Below are positions 18,272 through 26,733 of a stretch of 64,000 bases of DNA, piece after piece. The position numbers and the translations under genes were made by a program. Position 1 is the first letter of the stretch, and every line of letters begins with the position of its first letter. The notes beneath the pieces are model-generated. The model saw only the letters and a program-made list of their open reading frames with translations. It did no database searches and was not told where the DNA came from. Source of the stretch: Arthrobacter sp. MN05-02 (GTDB taxonomy: Bacteria; Actinomycetota; Actinomycetes; Actinomycetales; Micrococcaceae); the NCBI GenBank assembly GCA_004001285.1, contig AP018697.1, forward strand, positions 186,001 through 250,000, given 5' to 3'.

Positions 18272-18889
18272 GATGCTGTGGCGGCGAGCGAGGAAACGTC
18301 CTGCCCGCCGGAACTCACGGACGAAAAGGAGTGTCGCGGCGACAAACATGGCAACGATGATGACCCAGAAGATGGTCAGGTTTCCCGGGATGCTTCCCAG
18401 GCAGTAGGAGTACATGGGTGCGACCAGCAGATTAGTTGCATAGTTCTTCCGGTTTTGAACGGCGACTGAGCGTGCCACGGCAAGACGGACCGGATCCTTT
18501 GGCGGGGGCTCTTTGCCGCTGATGACCCGTTTCACGTACTTCTGCTCGTCGACCTCAAGTGCGATCGTGATGGAAAGGTTCCTGCCGAGCTCGGCGCGCG
18601 GTTTGATCCGTTTGGCGTTGTAAATGAGGCCCGCGATGGCTGCAAGCAGGGCGAAGAGGAGTGCGCCTACCTGAAGAATGAAACCCCACTCCGCGGGCTC
18701 ATCGCCGGACAGGAGCGACCCGACCAGGGCGAGGGCACCGATGTACAGGAGAACACCGATCGGGAAGTAGCGGGTGTAGTAAATTCGTAATGCTTCGCCC
18801 ATGCCGTTGTCGGCGAAGCCTCGGGCGTAGCGTTCGGCTTTCGCCCACCGCTCGTGGGACTCCTTTGTCAGGTCATCCAGTCCCGCCAC
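18155..18889 (-). CDS. Membrane protein of unknown function
   Basis: A 244-residue protein with about four membrane segments in two pairs (FPIGVLLYIGALALVGSLL, GALLFALLAAIAGLIY, later SIPGNLTIFWVIIVAMFVAA). The GTG start at 18889 follows GGGAG at good spacing. The last 50 residues are polar and overlap the opposite-strand small membrane gene, so the true stop may be affected by an indel. No family recognised. Confidence 0.65.
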   Translation of the reverse strand: MAGLDDLTKESHERWAKAERYARGFADNGMGEALRIYYTRYFPIGVLLYIGALALVGSLLSGDEPAEWGFILQVGALLFALLAAIAGLIYNAKRIKPRAELGRNLSITIALEVDEQKYVKRVISGKEPPPKDPVRLAVARSVAVQNRKNYATNLLVAPMYSYCLGSIPGNLTIFWVIIVAMFVAATLLFVREFRRAGRFLARRHSILETDSTPHRDEEQGTAEQHGHHALRIAVRCIRLPAGTT

Positions 18890-18926
18890 TGTTTCTCCCT
18901 ACACCTGATCGACCGCGAAAAGGGTT

Positions 18927-19280
18927 TTAGTGGGCTTGGTTGTAGGCGTCGATGATGGTTTGGGTGATGCGTCCGCGGGAGCTGGGGTTGTGTCCGTTGT
19001 CCTGCGCCCACTGGCGGATTTTCTGGGTTTCTTCCCGCTTGGACTTACTCGGCGATGGCGAGGAAGCCTTTTGCCCGCCCTGTCCGCCGTGGCTGCGCCG
19101 ACCTGTCGTGGATTTGCGGCCCTTGTCCACGTATTCGGACAGGGTCGAGCGAAGCTTTTCAGCGTTTTCCGCCGTCAGATCGATCTCGTAGTCGGTGCCG
19201 TCGATACCGAACCGCACGGTCTCCTGTGCTTCCTCACCATTGAGGTCGTCGACCAATTCAACTTGAACGCGCTGCGCCAT
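18927..19280 (-). CDS. lsr2: Lsr2 nucleoid-associated xenogeneic silencer
   Basis: A 117-residue H-NS-like protein of actinobacteria. The N-terminal dimerisation domain reads MAQRVQVELVDDLNGEEAQE and YEIDLTAENAEKLRSTLSEY. The C-terminal DNA-binding domain has IRQWAQDNGHNPSSRGRITQ with the RGR motif that inserts into the minor groove of AT-rich DNA. The ATG at 19280 is preceded by AGGAG seven bases away; an ATG two codons upstream is less well placed. It probably silences AT-rich acquired DNA, of which the 28-32 kb region here is an example. Confidence 0.96.
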   Translation of the reverse strand: MAQRVQVELVDDLNGEEAQETVRFGIDGTDYEIDLTAENAEKLRSTLSEYVDKGRKSTTGRRSHGGQGGQKASSPSPSKSKREETQKIRQWAQDNGHNPSSRGRITQTIIDAYNQAH

Positions 19281-19348
19281 CGTCATACTCCTGAAGTGTG
19301 TTGGTAAAAGTACTGATTCCCCTTCGACTGACTCTATCCCGAATGACA

Positions 19349-19636
19349 CTAAGCACGCTTTGCATCACCACTGTCACCGTCACTGTCACCGCTCTTAGGT
19401 GCGGGGGTGACGGCGCTCAACCACACCCAGCCCTCGCGCTGGATCTTGATGAGTGGTTCGAGGAAACGAATCTTCACCGCTGTGCGCGTGTACGCGATCG
19501 CGTGCGCCTGCACCCGGATGGCTTTCGACGGATATCGGACCCACGCGTACACGCGCCGAGGTTCCGGGAAGTCGGTGGGCTGGCAGTTCTGAACGTCGAG
19601 TTCGGCGGCGGTGAGCGTGATCAGCTCCTCGCGCAT
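19349..19636 (-). CDS. Small hypothetical protein
   Basis: A 95-residue protein, MREELITLTAAELDVQNCQP, with an alternating strand pattern (VYAWVRYPSKAIRVQAHAIA, VKIRFLEPLIKIQREGWVWL) suggesting a small beta-barrel. The charged tail is low-complexity. It lies between lsr2 and the DUF6504 gene on the same strand. Unknown function. Confidence 0.62.
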   Translation of the reverse strand: MREELITLTAAELDVQNCQPTDFPEPRRVYAWVRYPSKAIRVQAHAIAYTRTAVKIRFLEPLIKIQREGWVWLSAVTPAPKSGDSDGDSGDAKRA

Positions 19637-19743
19637 GACGAACTCCTCTTGTTCGGTCGTCCATCAGCCTGGCGTAATGCTTGCCGTACCTTTTCGACCC
19701 ACCCATGAGTTGGCCACGACCTACCTACCGCCCCTACCGCCGC

Positions 19744-20187
19744 TCAGAACCCGTCGACGCCGCCGACGCGGCGCAGCCGCCAGTCCTGCCACCGCGGATC
19801 CGCACTCATGTCGAACTCCAGCACAGGCGACGCCGGCCCGGTCTGTGCCTGGAACCGCCAAAACCTCGTCGTGAGCATGCTGCCCTGCCCGCCCGGGGGA
19901 GTAGTGGAGGGCTCCCACCAGCTGCTCGAGCTCGACCACGCCACCGGCTCGCCGATGACCTGCCACAGGCAGCCCCGCCAGCGCAGCGCCAACGGCAACC
20001 CCGAGGGCAGGAACCGCACGTCGGCCACCTCGTCCAGCACATGCCAGGCCGGCGCAGCTGAGTCCTGCACGTCCTGTTCAGGAGTCGTGCTGTGTCTCGT
20101 GTCGACTGGTTGCGCCGTCCGCGCGCCGAGCACGGACGACGGCGGAACACCCTGCCCGCGCACGGTGCGGTCAGCGGGGTCATGCAT
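19744..20187 (-). CDS. DUF6504 family protein
   Basis: A 147-residue protein whose C-terminal 90 residues match DUF6504: LPLALRWRGCLWQVIGEPVA, SSSSWWEPSTTPPGGQGSML, then TTRFWRFQAQTG and WQDWRLRRVGG. In actinobacteria such proteins are often encoded with the ImuA/ImuB/DnaE2 mutagenesis cassette (family knowledge); no such genes are nearby. The N-terminal 50 residues are poorly conserved-looking. Confidence 0.8.
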   Translation of the reverse strand: MHDPADRTVRGQGVPPSSVLGARTAQPVDTRHSTTPEQDVQDSAAPAWHVLDEVADVRFLPSGLPLALRWRGCLWQVIGEPVAWSSSSSWWEPSTTPPGGQGSMLTTRFWRFQAQTGPASPVLEFDMSADPRWQDWRLRRVGGVDGF

Positions 20188-20216
20188 TCAGCGGGGTCAG
20201 CAGGATCAGCGGGGTC
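20171..20216 (+). repeat. Short direct repeat TCAGCGGGGTC, three copies
   Basis: The 11-mer occurs at about 20171, 20190 and 20206, spanning the gap between two minus-strand genes and the stop codon of one of them. Probably replication slippage. Confidence 0.55.
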
Positions 20217-20586
20217 TGCGCAGTGTGACAGGGCCCTTGGCAGTCGAGGGATCTACGACGGCGCCGCGCTGCGCCATCTCCGCGAGTCCGCGGGCGACGA
20301 GCCTGCGGGCAGCATTGCGTGCAGGCTCGTGCAGCGGGCTGTCACTACCGCCGAGGGCCGCTGCGGCGTCGGCCGGGTTGATCCCCGAACCGCGGGCTGC
20401 GGCGTTGAGCCGCGCGAGCAGCCACTCCTCGAGCGCGGTGTCGATGGCACGGATTTTGCGGGACCGGCAGGCGTCGCTGCAGTAGGCGATGTCCTCCCAG
20501 TTCCGCTCCCACTTCTTCCGCCACTCGATACGGCGTCCGCAGGAGCGGCAGGACTTGGGCTCGTGTGCCGGACCTGCCGACCTCAT
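20206..20586 (-). CDS. DUF2256/DUF3253 domain protein
   Basis: A 126-residue protein. The N-terminus has a zinc-binding DUF2256 motif: KSCRSCGRRIEWRKKWERNW followed by YCSDACRSRK with four cysteines. The C-terminal part (LEEWLLARLNAAARGSGINP, then ADAAAALGG, ARNAARRLVARGLAEMAQRG) matches DUF3253, a winged-helix-like domain. ATG at 20586 is used; a GTG lies one codon upstream. It is the upstream neighbour of the DUF6504 gene on the same strand with a 18-base gap. Confidence 0.85.
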   Translation of the reverse strand: MRSAGPAHEPKSCRSCGRRIEWRKKWERNWEDIAYCSDACRSRKIRAIDTALEEWLLARLNAAARGSGINPADAAAALGGSDSPLHEPARNAARRLVARGLAEMAQRGAVVDPSTAKGPVTLRRPR

Positions 20587-20589
20587 CAC

Positions 20590-21321
20590 CGGGCCACCGC
20601 AGCCGTCAAATGCGTCCGGCGATGGAGCGGATCACGGCGAAGGGGTCGTCGCTCAATGGGCGAGAGCGGTCGCATACTTTTGTACCCCTTACACAACGCG
20701 AGTCGGGCGGCTTCGCTCGTCGGAACTGGTGGTGCTACTGGAATGCCATCAGTGGCCAGTGTGCGCAGAAGCCGCATCGCAAACTGCCTCCCCAATGGTG
20801 GCAGAGGATGCCACATGTCGGCGAGGGCGATCTGCTCCGGATGATCTGACGCCGATAACAGCGCATATGTCAGTTCTTGGCGGTTCGGCGGGCTCTTCTG
20901 TATGAGGGAGCGATGAAGCTGAGGGACGAGCGGTAGCAAGCCGGCGCGGCTTGTATAACAACGGATCGAAGATACGAGAGTGATTTTGCCGGCGGTCGCA
21001 CTTGCGCGTGAACAAGACCAGCAGTTCTCCCGCTACGAACTCTTCGTGGTTGATCCGCATGGTGCTTGTTCTGGCCCACCATGCGGACAGTACGAGGCAG
21101 CGCCGACAATCAGACCCTGATTGCTACTCCTGCTCTAGTCCCAGCCCGCACCCGTGGAGGCTGTGCACGGCCACCGCTTACTCGAGGTGAGCTTCCCGTG
21201 TCGGTGACGTGGTGGGTGTGTGCAGGCGGTGCCGTGGTTCCTGCTGTCCATATGTGTGTGGGACAAGCAGCGGAGCGTAGGGAGCTTGAGCCGTGCCCAT
21301 GTGGCAGGAGGCGCACGCCGG
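20590..21321. other. Intergenic region, nothing recognised
   Basis: About 730 bases. Several open frames exist on both strands but none shows protein-like composition, a ribosome binding site and a start together. It marks the left border of a lower-GC accessory stretch. Confidence 0.45.
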
Positions 21322-21618
21322 TCAGTTGAACTTGAAGTCTCTATAGCTCTTATGAGGAACCAACCGTTTGCCGGACTGCGCCCGACTGATGTATTCAGTC
21401 AGCGTTCGGGTGTCTTCGGGGCTCATACCTAGCGACAGCAATCGCTTTGAGGCGGCTTGCACGGAAACGTGCCGCCACCGATTCGGGGTATTCATGAGGT
21501 CAGCTTTGAGCTTTGCCTCTTCGTTCCATTTCAATCCAGTCGAGTAACCGGCTGCCATGGTGGCCAGGTGTTGGAGAATTCGCTCCACGTCCTCTGGTAT
21601 TGCAGCCACTTCATCCAA
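21322..21618 (-). CDS. Hypothetical protein, second gene of an unknown pair
   Basis: A 98-residue soluble helical protein (MDEVAAIPEDVERILQHLAT, ending KSYRDFKFN). It overlaps the upstream gene by eight bases, so the two are coupled. Composition is less GC-rich than neighbours. No family recognised. Confidence 0.6.
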   Translation of the reverse strand: MDEVAAIPEDVERILQHLATMAAGYSTGLKWNEEAKLKADLMNTPNRWRHVSVQAASKRLLSLGMSPEDTRTLTEYISRAQSGKRLVPHKSYRDFKFN

Positions 21619-22438
21619 CTTGGTGTCCCTTACTTCCGTCCTGCCCGGGTGCCTGCACAGTGGGTGTCTGTTGCTCCAGCTGTAGCAGGCTAGCGGCGTC
21701 CGCGCTAAGGGCCAGCGGCGCGTGTACGAGGTTGACCACCAGGGCCACCTTGGACAGGAGTTCGAAGAACCGTTTTCCTGCAGTGTCGTTGGCTACCACT
21801 GACGTTTGGATGTCGCGTGTACGCGTCAGATGACCAATTGTCTCGTCGAGGGAACGAGAGAGGGCGCCAGATCCGGCAGCTTTCACCATCTCCGTGCTCT
21901 GCCAAATCTTAAAGGCGTGATCCCAGATGAACTTGCGTGCTTCGTCAGTCAGGTCATCAGCGCTATTGGCTAGGTCCATAACCTCTTGGGCAAGATCGCG
22001 GATGGAAGAGAGCGTATCCGAGCCAATCGGTTGACCGACCACCAAACCGTCGATGTGCCAGATGCAGTGTTCAAGCTCGTTGACGTCGGCATCCGTGTAC
22101 TGATCCCGAAGGACTCGAACTGGCTGGCTGCCCATCGTCCCGAGGTACCGGAGGAGGGCCACCTCTATCCTCACGAGCGGACGAAGAACCAGTTCATCGG
22201 GTGGTGTCCTGACCGTCCGTGAATGAACCGCTTCGGTGATCTGCCTGGGTAAGTCGACCAGTTCCGCGATGTAGCGGAACATTCGCGGGTCGTACGCGGA
22301 GCCAACTTCAGCGTTGTCCAGGTTGAAGTAGTCCGAGATGGCCCACCGAAGAGCATCGTCAATGCCGCGATCCTCACGGATGTACTTCATGAAGTGCCAC
22401 AACCGAGCAGCAGGATTATCGAAATTCAGTTCAGACAC
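21611..22438 (-). CDS. Hypothetical protein, first gene of an unknown pair
   Basis: A 275-residue soluble, mostly helical protein (MSELNFDNPAARLWHFMKYI, IRDLAQEVMDLANSADDLTD, ELLSKVALVVNLVHAPLALS). No nucleotide-binding, nuclease or membrane motif is visible. It starts with GTG at 22438. It overlaps the 98-residue protein downstream, suggesting a two-component unit. It lies just left of the interrupted yedK gene and is moderately AT-rich, so it could be acquired. Function unknown. Confidence 0.65.
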   Translation of the reverse strand: MSELNFDNPAARLWHFMKYIREDRGIDDALRWAISDYFNLDNAEVGSAYDPRMFRYIAELVDLPRQITEAVHSRTVRTPPDELVLRPLVRIEVALLRYLGTMGSQPVRVLRDQYTDADVNELEHCIWHIDGLVVGQPIGSDTLSSIRDLAQEVMDLANSADDLTDEARKFIWDHAFKIWQSTEMVKAAGSGALSRSLDETIGHLTRTRDIQTSVVANDTAGKRFFELLSKVALVVNLVHAPLALSADAASLLQLEQQTPTVQAPGQDGSKGHQVG

Positions 22439-22545
22439 AGGAGCCCTTGCAACGCAGGAGTGAAAGTGGAATAAAGCTTGTTTAGTACCCTATTAGGTTC
22501 CGATCCTAGGCCACCGCTACTTGACCCTAGGGCAGAATGGCGAGC

Positions 22546-22566
22546 ATGTGTGGACGCTTCGTGATC
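22546..22566 (+). pseudogene. 5' fragment of a yedK/HMCES-type SRAP gene, cut by an insertion
   Basis: ATGTGTGGACGCTTCGTG at 22546 encodes MCGRFV, the invariant start of SRAP-domain proteins, whose Cys2 is the catalytic residue that crosslinks to abasic sites. Seven codons in, the gene stops matching; the continuation ISDRELLKQC is found at 25992. The two parts share the codon ATC at the junction. Confidence 0.85.
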
Positions 22567-22678
22567 GCAGGGAGAACAGGCATTATTCCCGAGGCAGGAC
22601 GGGGCAACGCTGTAGCGGGTTTGGCCAGACCAACGATGGTTGGAAGCCTCATTGGCGCTCTGCACTTTCATGCTGACG

Positions 22679-22931
22679 TCAGCGAAGCTCGTCACTCTCA
22701 TCTTTGTTGTAGCGGTACTCGTGGCGGAGCGCCTCTATCTGCTTCATCGCCATGAGGCTGAAGAGAGCTGAGATGGCGACGGCCACGACTGCTATCAGCA
22801 GCCGTCCAGGGGAATGGATCCTGCAAAGCAAGAACGGTAAACGCGGCAGCGATGACGCCCAGCACTATCATCTGAAGCCTCCACCAGATAGTGCCACGCC
22901 TCACCGTTGGATGAATCGAAGTCTTACTCAC
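22679..22931 (-). pseudogene. Small membrane protein inside the element, one frameshift
   Basis: GTG at 22931 follows GGAGG and encodes SKTSIHPTVRRGTIWWRLQM with a first membrane segment (VLGVIAAAFTVLAL). A run of four C near 22813 must lose one base to give the second segment RLLIAVVAVAISALFSLMAM and the polar tail ending DESDELR. The corrected protein is about 83 residues with two membrane segments. It is the only minus-strand gene of the element; it may be cargo. Confidence 0.6.
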
Positions 22932-23025
22932 CGCGGCCTCCTGTAGATAGGGCGGTTCGGGGTTCTCTCGCCCTGCGTGTCTTTTCGGTGATCGTATCCC
23001 AGGAAGCGAATACAGTAACTTCCAT

Positions 23026-23040
23026 TGCATCAATGATGCA
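23026..23040. promoter_or_regulatory. Palindrome upstream of the element's recombinase
   Basis: TGCATCAATGATGCA is a perfect 7-bp dyad around one base, 20 bp before the recombinase start. It is a candidate operator, perhaps for the element's own helix-turn-helix protein. Confidence 0.45.
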
Positions 23041-23060
23041 TCAAGTGCAACACTGCGTGG

Positions 23061-24185
23061 GTGAAGGATTCGACGCGGCCAGACTCCTCAATACCGTTGC
23101 TATCGAACGTCGTACCGCTGCATGAGGAAGCGTTCGTGTTCGATGCGATGTTGCAGGGGTGGCGTAACCAGCAGTTGAGCCGCGGTCTGAATCGGCAGAG
23201 TATCGACACTCGTATCGGATTGATCCGACGGTTCACTCTGTTCTGTGAGAGGAGTCCATGGGAGTGGACTCCTACGGATCTGGAGGATTTTACTGTCCAT
23301 CTCACGAGCCGCGGGAAGCCTTTGGCCCGGTCCACTGTGAGGAGCTACCACGGGGTAGTTCGTGCGTTCTGCGCCTACCTAACGGATGGTCGGTATGAGT
23401 GGATGGGGGAGTGCGAGGCGAGATTCGGGAGTGCCCCGCAGCAGATATGCCATGACTGGAACACCACCGTGCACTTGCTCGAGTACGAGGGCCGGGCTCA
23501 GCGGCGCGCTTTGACCTTCGAGGAACTCGAAGCGTTCTTTTCCTGCGCTGACCAGCGGGTCGACTCAATTGTGTCCACAGGGAAGAAGGGAGGGCTGGCC
23601 GCTCTTCGTGATGCTCAGATTTTCAAGACGGTCTACGCCTTCGGCCTGCGCAGGGCAGAAGTGCTGGGACTTGATACGGCCGACCTCCGTCCGAATCCGG
23701 CAGCGCCCCGGTTCGGATCCTTCGGTGCCGTCCAGGTGCGGTGGGGAAAAGGATCCCGAGGTTCCGGGCCGAAGAGGCGCACGGTGTTGACAGTGCCGGA
23801 ATTCGACTGGGCCATCGAGGGCCTCCAGCAATGGGTTGAGCAGGGACACAACCGCTTCGCGTCCACCAAACCGACCTCGGGCGGCCGGGCTTTGTGGCCA
23901 ACCGAGCGGGGCACACGCGTCTCTGACCGCTACCTCGCGCAGCGATTCGCCGAGATCCGCGATGAAGCAGGACTTCCGCCTGAATTGAGCTTGCACTGCC
24001 TTCGCCACACCTACGTCACCAATCTCATCGAGTGGGGATACTCGGAGAAGTTCGTCCAGGATCAGGTGGGGCACCTCTACGCTTCCACCACCGCCATCTA
24101 CACCTCCGTGGGCGATGACTATAAGAACCGCGTCATCGCCCAAGCCCTCTCCCGCATCTATGGAAGCTCCAATGCCTCTTCATGA
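23061..24185 (+). CDS. Tyrosine recombinase of the element
   Basis: A 374-residue XerC/TnpA-like recombinase. The N-terminal SAM-like DNA-binding domain contains RQSIDTRIGLIRRFTLFCER. The catalytic residues are in place: Arg in YAFGLRRAEVLGLDTADL (about residue 195), His-x-x-Arg in LSLHCLRHTYVTNL (about 311-314), the second His in VGHLYAS, and the nucleophile Tyr in TTAIYTSVG (about 346). It starts with GTG at 23061; its end overlaps the next gene by 14 bases. It should catalyse movement of the element. Confidence 0.93.
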   Translation: MKDSTRPDSSIPLLSNVVPLHEEAFVFDAMLQGWRNQQLSRGLNRQSIDTRIGLIRRFTLFCERSPWEWTPTDLEDFTVHLTSRGKPLARSTVRSYHGVVRAFCAYLTDGRYEWMGECEARFGSAPQQICHDWNTTVHLLEYEGRAQRRALTFEELEAFFSCADQRVDSIVSTGKKGGLAALRDAQIFKTVYAFGLRRAEVLGLDTADLRPNPAAPRFGSFGAVQVRWGKGSRGSGPKRRTVLTVPEFDWAIEGLQQWVEQGHNRFASTKPTSGGRALWPTERGTRVSDRYLAQRFAEIRDEAGLPPELSLHCLRHTYVTNLIEWGYSEKFVQDQVGHLYASTTAIYTSVGDDYKNRVIAQALSRIYGSSNASS

Positions 24186-24522
24186 ACCTCAGCAACCATT
24201 CACCTGGCACCTTCGAGAGCACATGGCAGCAGCGGGGATGTTCAAGACCACCGACCTGGTGGAACCGCTCCGCGAAGCCGGTGTCCACCTATCGCGTGAG
24301 CAGGTCTACCGCCTCGTGACCAGTCCGCCGGCCCGGCTGAACATGGAAGTCCTCGCAGCTCTATGCCAGATCCTGCACTGCACACCAAACGACCTCATCC
24401 ACGTGAATACCGCTCGATCAGGTCTGCATGAAACCCGCCGGACCGGCACATCGAATAGCGGAGCATCCGTCGGGGAGCTCCGCCCCATCCCGGCACGACT
24501 CCGGCGACCACCCAGCGAATAA
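24172..24522 (+). CDS. Small XRE-type helix-turn-helix protein of the element
   Basis: A 116-residue DNA-binding protein. The HTH region reads FKTTDLVEPLREAGVHLSRE followed by QVYRLVTSPPARLNMEVLAA and LCQILHCTPNDLI, typical of Cro/C1-like regulators. It starts inside the end of the recombinase gene and overlaps the start of the third gene, so the three are coupled. It could be a directionality factor or a regulator of the element. Confidence 0.88.
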   Translation: MPLHEPQQPFTWHLREHMAAAGMFKTTDLVEPLREAGVHLSREQVYRLVTSPPARLNMEVLAALCQILHCTPNDLIHVNTARSGLHETRRTGTSNSGASVGELRPIPARLRRPPSE

Positions 24523-26002
24523 GCCACCACGCACAGACGACCGCACCGACGCCGACGCTGACGACGAACATCGAATGCTTCCCCGCCACTGCCACCTATG
24601 CCAGCGGACCATCACCGCTGGCTACACCCTTCTGGGCGGGCCCGCCTGTAACCGTTGCTACTCCACCCTTCGCCGATGCCCAGGACCATGTCCTACCTGC
24701 GGGAAGGTGAAGGTGCTGGCCTTCCACGACAGTGACGGGATTATTGTCTGCGCCTCGTGCGCAGGGGTCCCTGCACGCTTCGCCTGCAAGAGGTGCGGGA
24801 CGGAGGAACAACTCACCGGCTCCCACTGCGGCACATGTCGGCTCACCGAACGCGCCCGGACGCTTCTGTCCCGCCCGGACCATACGCTGCACCCAGGACT
24901 CGACAGTTTCCTGCAACACCTGCTAACCGTGCCCGACAAACGCACTGCTACCCGGTGGCTACGACACCCCGAAATCTCAAACACGCTGCAGGCCATGGCC
25001 CACGATCTGCAGGACATCAGCCACGACACGCTGGATAAGCTCACCCCATCACCCCGGATCCGGTACTTCCGCCGGATCCTCATGAACGCGGGGACACTGC
25101 CCGTCATCGACATCGAACTCCACGACTTCACCCTGCACGTGGAGAAGGTCCTCAGCGCACTCCCACCCGCGCAGGCCCTCATCATCGAGCAGTACTACCG
25201 CTGGGAAATACCCCGGGCCCTGTACCGCCAAGCAGCACAGCGCCCGCTGCGCCCCAGCGAGTCCTACCGCCGACGCCAGGAAATCGTCGTCATTCAGGAC
25301 TTCCTGACACACCTTCATGAGCACGGCACCACCCTCCAGGACGTCACCCAAACCGACGTCGACCGATACCTCGGACAAGCATCAACAACCGGTAACAGGC
25401 TCGGTGGTTTCGTTGCGTGGGCGCGCCGAGCAGGGATTGCTCCGGCCCTTGCTACGCCTAGGAAGGGCCCTTTGACACCGCGAGCAGCGATGAGCGAGGC
25501 ACAACGATGGGCCCACGTAGACCGGCTGCTCGGGGACACCGCGCTCGACACCACGGTCCGGTTGGTCGGACTCTTCGTCCTCGTTTTCGCGCAATCTCTC
25601 ACGAGCTGCGCACGGCTGAAACTCGCTGACGTGACGCTAACGGCTAGTGCGACGACCATCCGGTTCGCGGCCGCACCCGTCAAGCTCCCACCGAGCATCG
25701 CCCAAATACTGCGGTGCCACCTTGAACAGCCGGCGGTCCGCGCCATCTATCGTCCAGCAGCCGACGTGTGGCTCTTCGACGGACTCATGCCGAACACCCA
25801 CATCACCGAATCGAACCTCGGCAGAATGCTGAAGGACATCGGCATCGCACCACGCCCGGCGAAGGAAGCAGCGGCACGCCAACTGAGCTCCACAATGCCC
25901 GCCCGTATCGTTGCGGACACCATCGGCATCTCACTCAACACCGCCAGCCGATGGGCCCAGGAATCCGGAGCGACATGGCGGCACTACCCTCATCTCAGAT
26001 AG
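24428..26002 (+). CDS. Zinc-ribbon protein with degenerate tyrosine-recombinase domain
   Basis: A 524-residue protein (or about 475 if it begins at the ATG at 24575). After a low-complexity start come three zinc-ribbon-like modules: CHLCQR..CNRC, CPTCGKV..CASC and CKRCG..CGTC (about residues 55-140). The C-terminal half has the layout of a tyrosine recombinase (SAM-like region GTTLQDVTQTDVDRYLGQAS, then VLVFAQSLTSCARLKLADVT) but the catalytic Arg, the His-x-x-Arg and the Tyr are not recognisable; the last motif reads LNTASRWAQ. It probably binds DNA or the active recombinase rather than cutting. The stop codon lies in the flanking yedK sequence. Confidence 0.82.
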   Translation: MKPAGPAHRIAEHPSGSSAPSRHDSGDHPANKPPRTDDRTDADADDEHRMLPRHCHLCQRTITAGYTLLGGPACNRCYSTLRRCPGPCPTCGKVKVLAFHDSDGIIVCASCAGVPARFACKRCGTEEQLTGSHCGTCRLTERARTLLSRPDHTLHPGLDSFLQHLLTVPDKRTATRWLRHPEISNTLQAMAHDLQDISHDTLDKLTPSPRIRYFRRILMNAGTLPVIDIELHDFTLHVEKVLSALPPAQALIIEQYYRWEIPRALYRQAAQRPLRPSESYRRRQEIVVIQDFLTHLHEHGTTLQDVTQTDVDRYLGQASTTGNRLGGFVAWARRAGIAPALATPRKGPLTPRAAMSEAQRWAHVDRLLGDTALDTTVRLVGLFVLVFAQSLTSCARLKLADVTLTASATTIRFAAAPVKLPPSIAQILRCHLEQPAVRAIYRPAADVWLFDGLMPNTHITESNLGRMLKDIGIAPRPAKEAAARQLSSTMPARIVADTIGISLNTASRWAQESGATWRHYPHLR

Positions 26003-26733
26003 GGAACTATTGAAACAATGCACCAGCGAACACGTACCTTTCACCGACTACAAGGCCGCTATCCGCGACGCCTTTAGCGTGGACGAGACATTTCAGGACG
26101 AGTTGAAGCCGTCGTGGAATGTGGCCCCGATGCAGGGAATCCCGTTCGTGTCCGAGCAGCTGCGTGAGGGGGAGCTGGTGCGTCGCCTCGAGATGGCCCG
26201 CTGGGGGCTTGTTCCTGTCTGGTCCAAGGATCCGAAGGTCGGGGCGAGGATGATCAACGCCCGCAGCGAGACGGTGACGGAGAAGCCGTCGTTCCGGACC
26301 GCGGCCGCCAAGCGCAGAGCCCTGATACCCGCGAACGGCTACTATGAGTGGCAGAAAAAACGAGGACGGGATGAAGACCCCGCACTACCTCCACGGCGAG
26401 GATGAGGACCAGCTGTTGGGCTTCGCCGGCCTGTACGAGTTCTGGCCCGACCCCACCAAAGCCGAGGACGCCGACGACAAGTGGCTGGTGACCGCTACAA
26501 TCCTCACCCGGGCGGCGCATGACGCTCTCGGACACATTCACGACCGGACGCCGGTCATCATCCCTAGCGACCTGCAGGATCAGTGGCTTGACCCGACCAT
26601 GACGGAGCGGGACCAGGTGCAGCACTTCATCGACACCATCCTCGAACCGAACCTCGTGCCGCGGGTCGTCGGTAAGGATGTCGGATCAGTCCGTAACGAT
26701 GGACCCCAGCTGATTGAGGCCGTCAGTGAGTGA
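25992..26733 (+). pseudogene. 3' part of the yedK/HMCES-type SRAP gene, also frameshifted
   Basis: Continuation of the SRAP protein: ISDRELLKQCTSEH, then PSWNVAPMQGIPFV, MINARSETVTEKPSFR (catalytic Asn and Arg), PANGYYEWQK (catalytic Glu) and, after a frame change, LLGFAGLYEFWPDP and HIHDRTPVIIPSDL (conserved His). The frame break is a run of six A at about 26354-26359 that should be five. SRAP proteins form a covalent shield on abasic sites in single-stranded DNA. Because the insertion removes Cys2, this part cannot be functional as it stands. The gene overlaps the following nuclease gene by eight bases. Confidence 0.9.

Larger units (their letters stand above)
22567..25991 (+). mobile_element. 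Three-gene tyrosine-recombinase element (Tn554-like organisation) inserted in yedK
   Basis: The 3,425-bp segment between the two halves of the SRAP gene carries a tyrosine recombinase, a small helix-turn-helix protein and a large zinc-ribbon recombinase-like protein, all overlapping or closely spaced, plus a small membrane protein on the other strand. The only sequence shared at both borders is ATC, and I find no clear terminal inverted repeats. This layout resembles Tn554-type elements, which move with tnpA/tnpB tyrosine recombinases and a small tnpC and leave no long target duplication. The last gene runs to the very end of the element and borrows its stop codon from yedK. Confidence 0.8.

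Noticed and set aside
20590..21321. Possible genes in this stretch on either strand
   Set aside because: Open frames lack protein-like composition and start signals.
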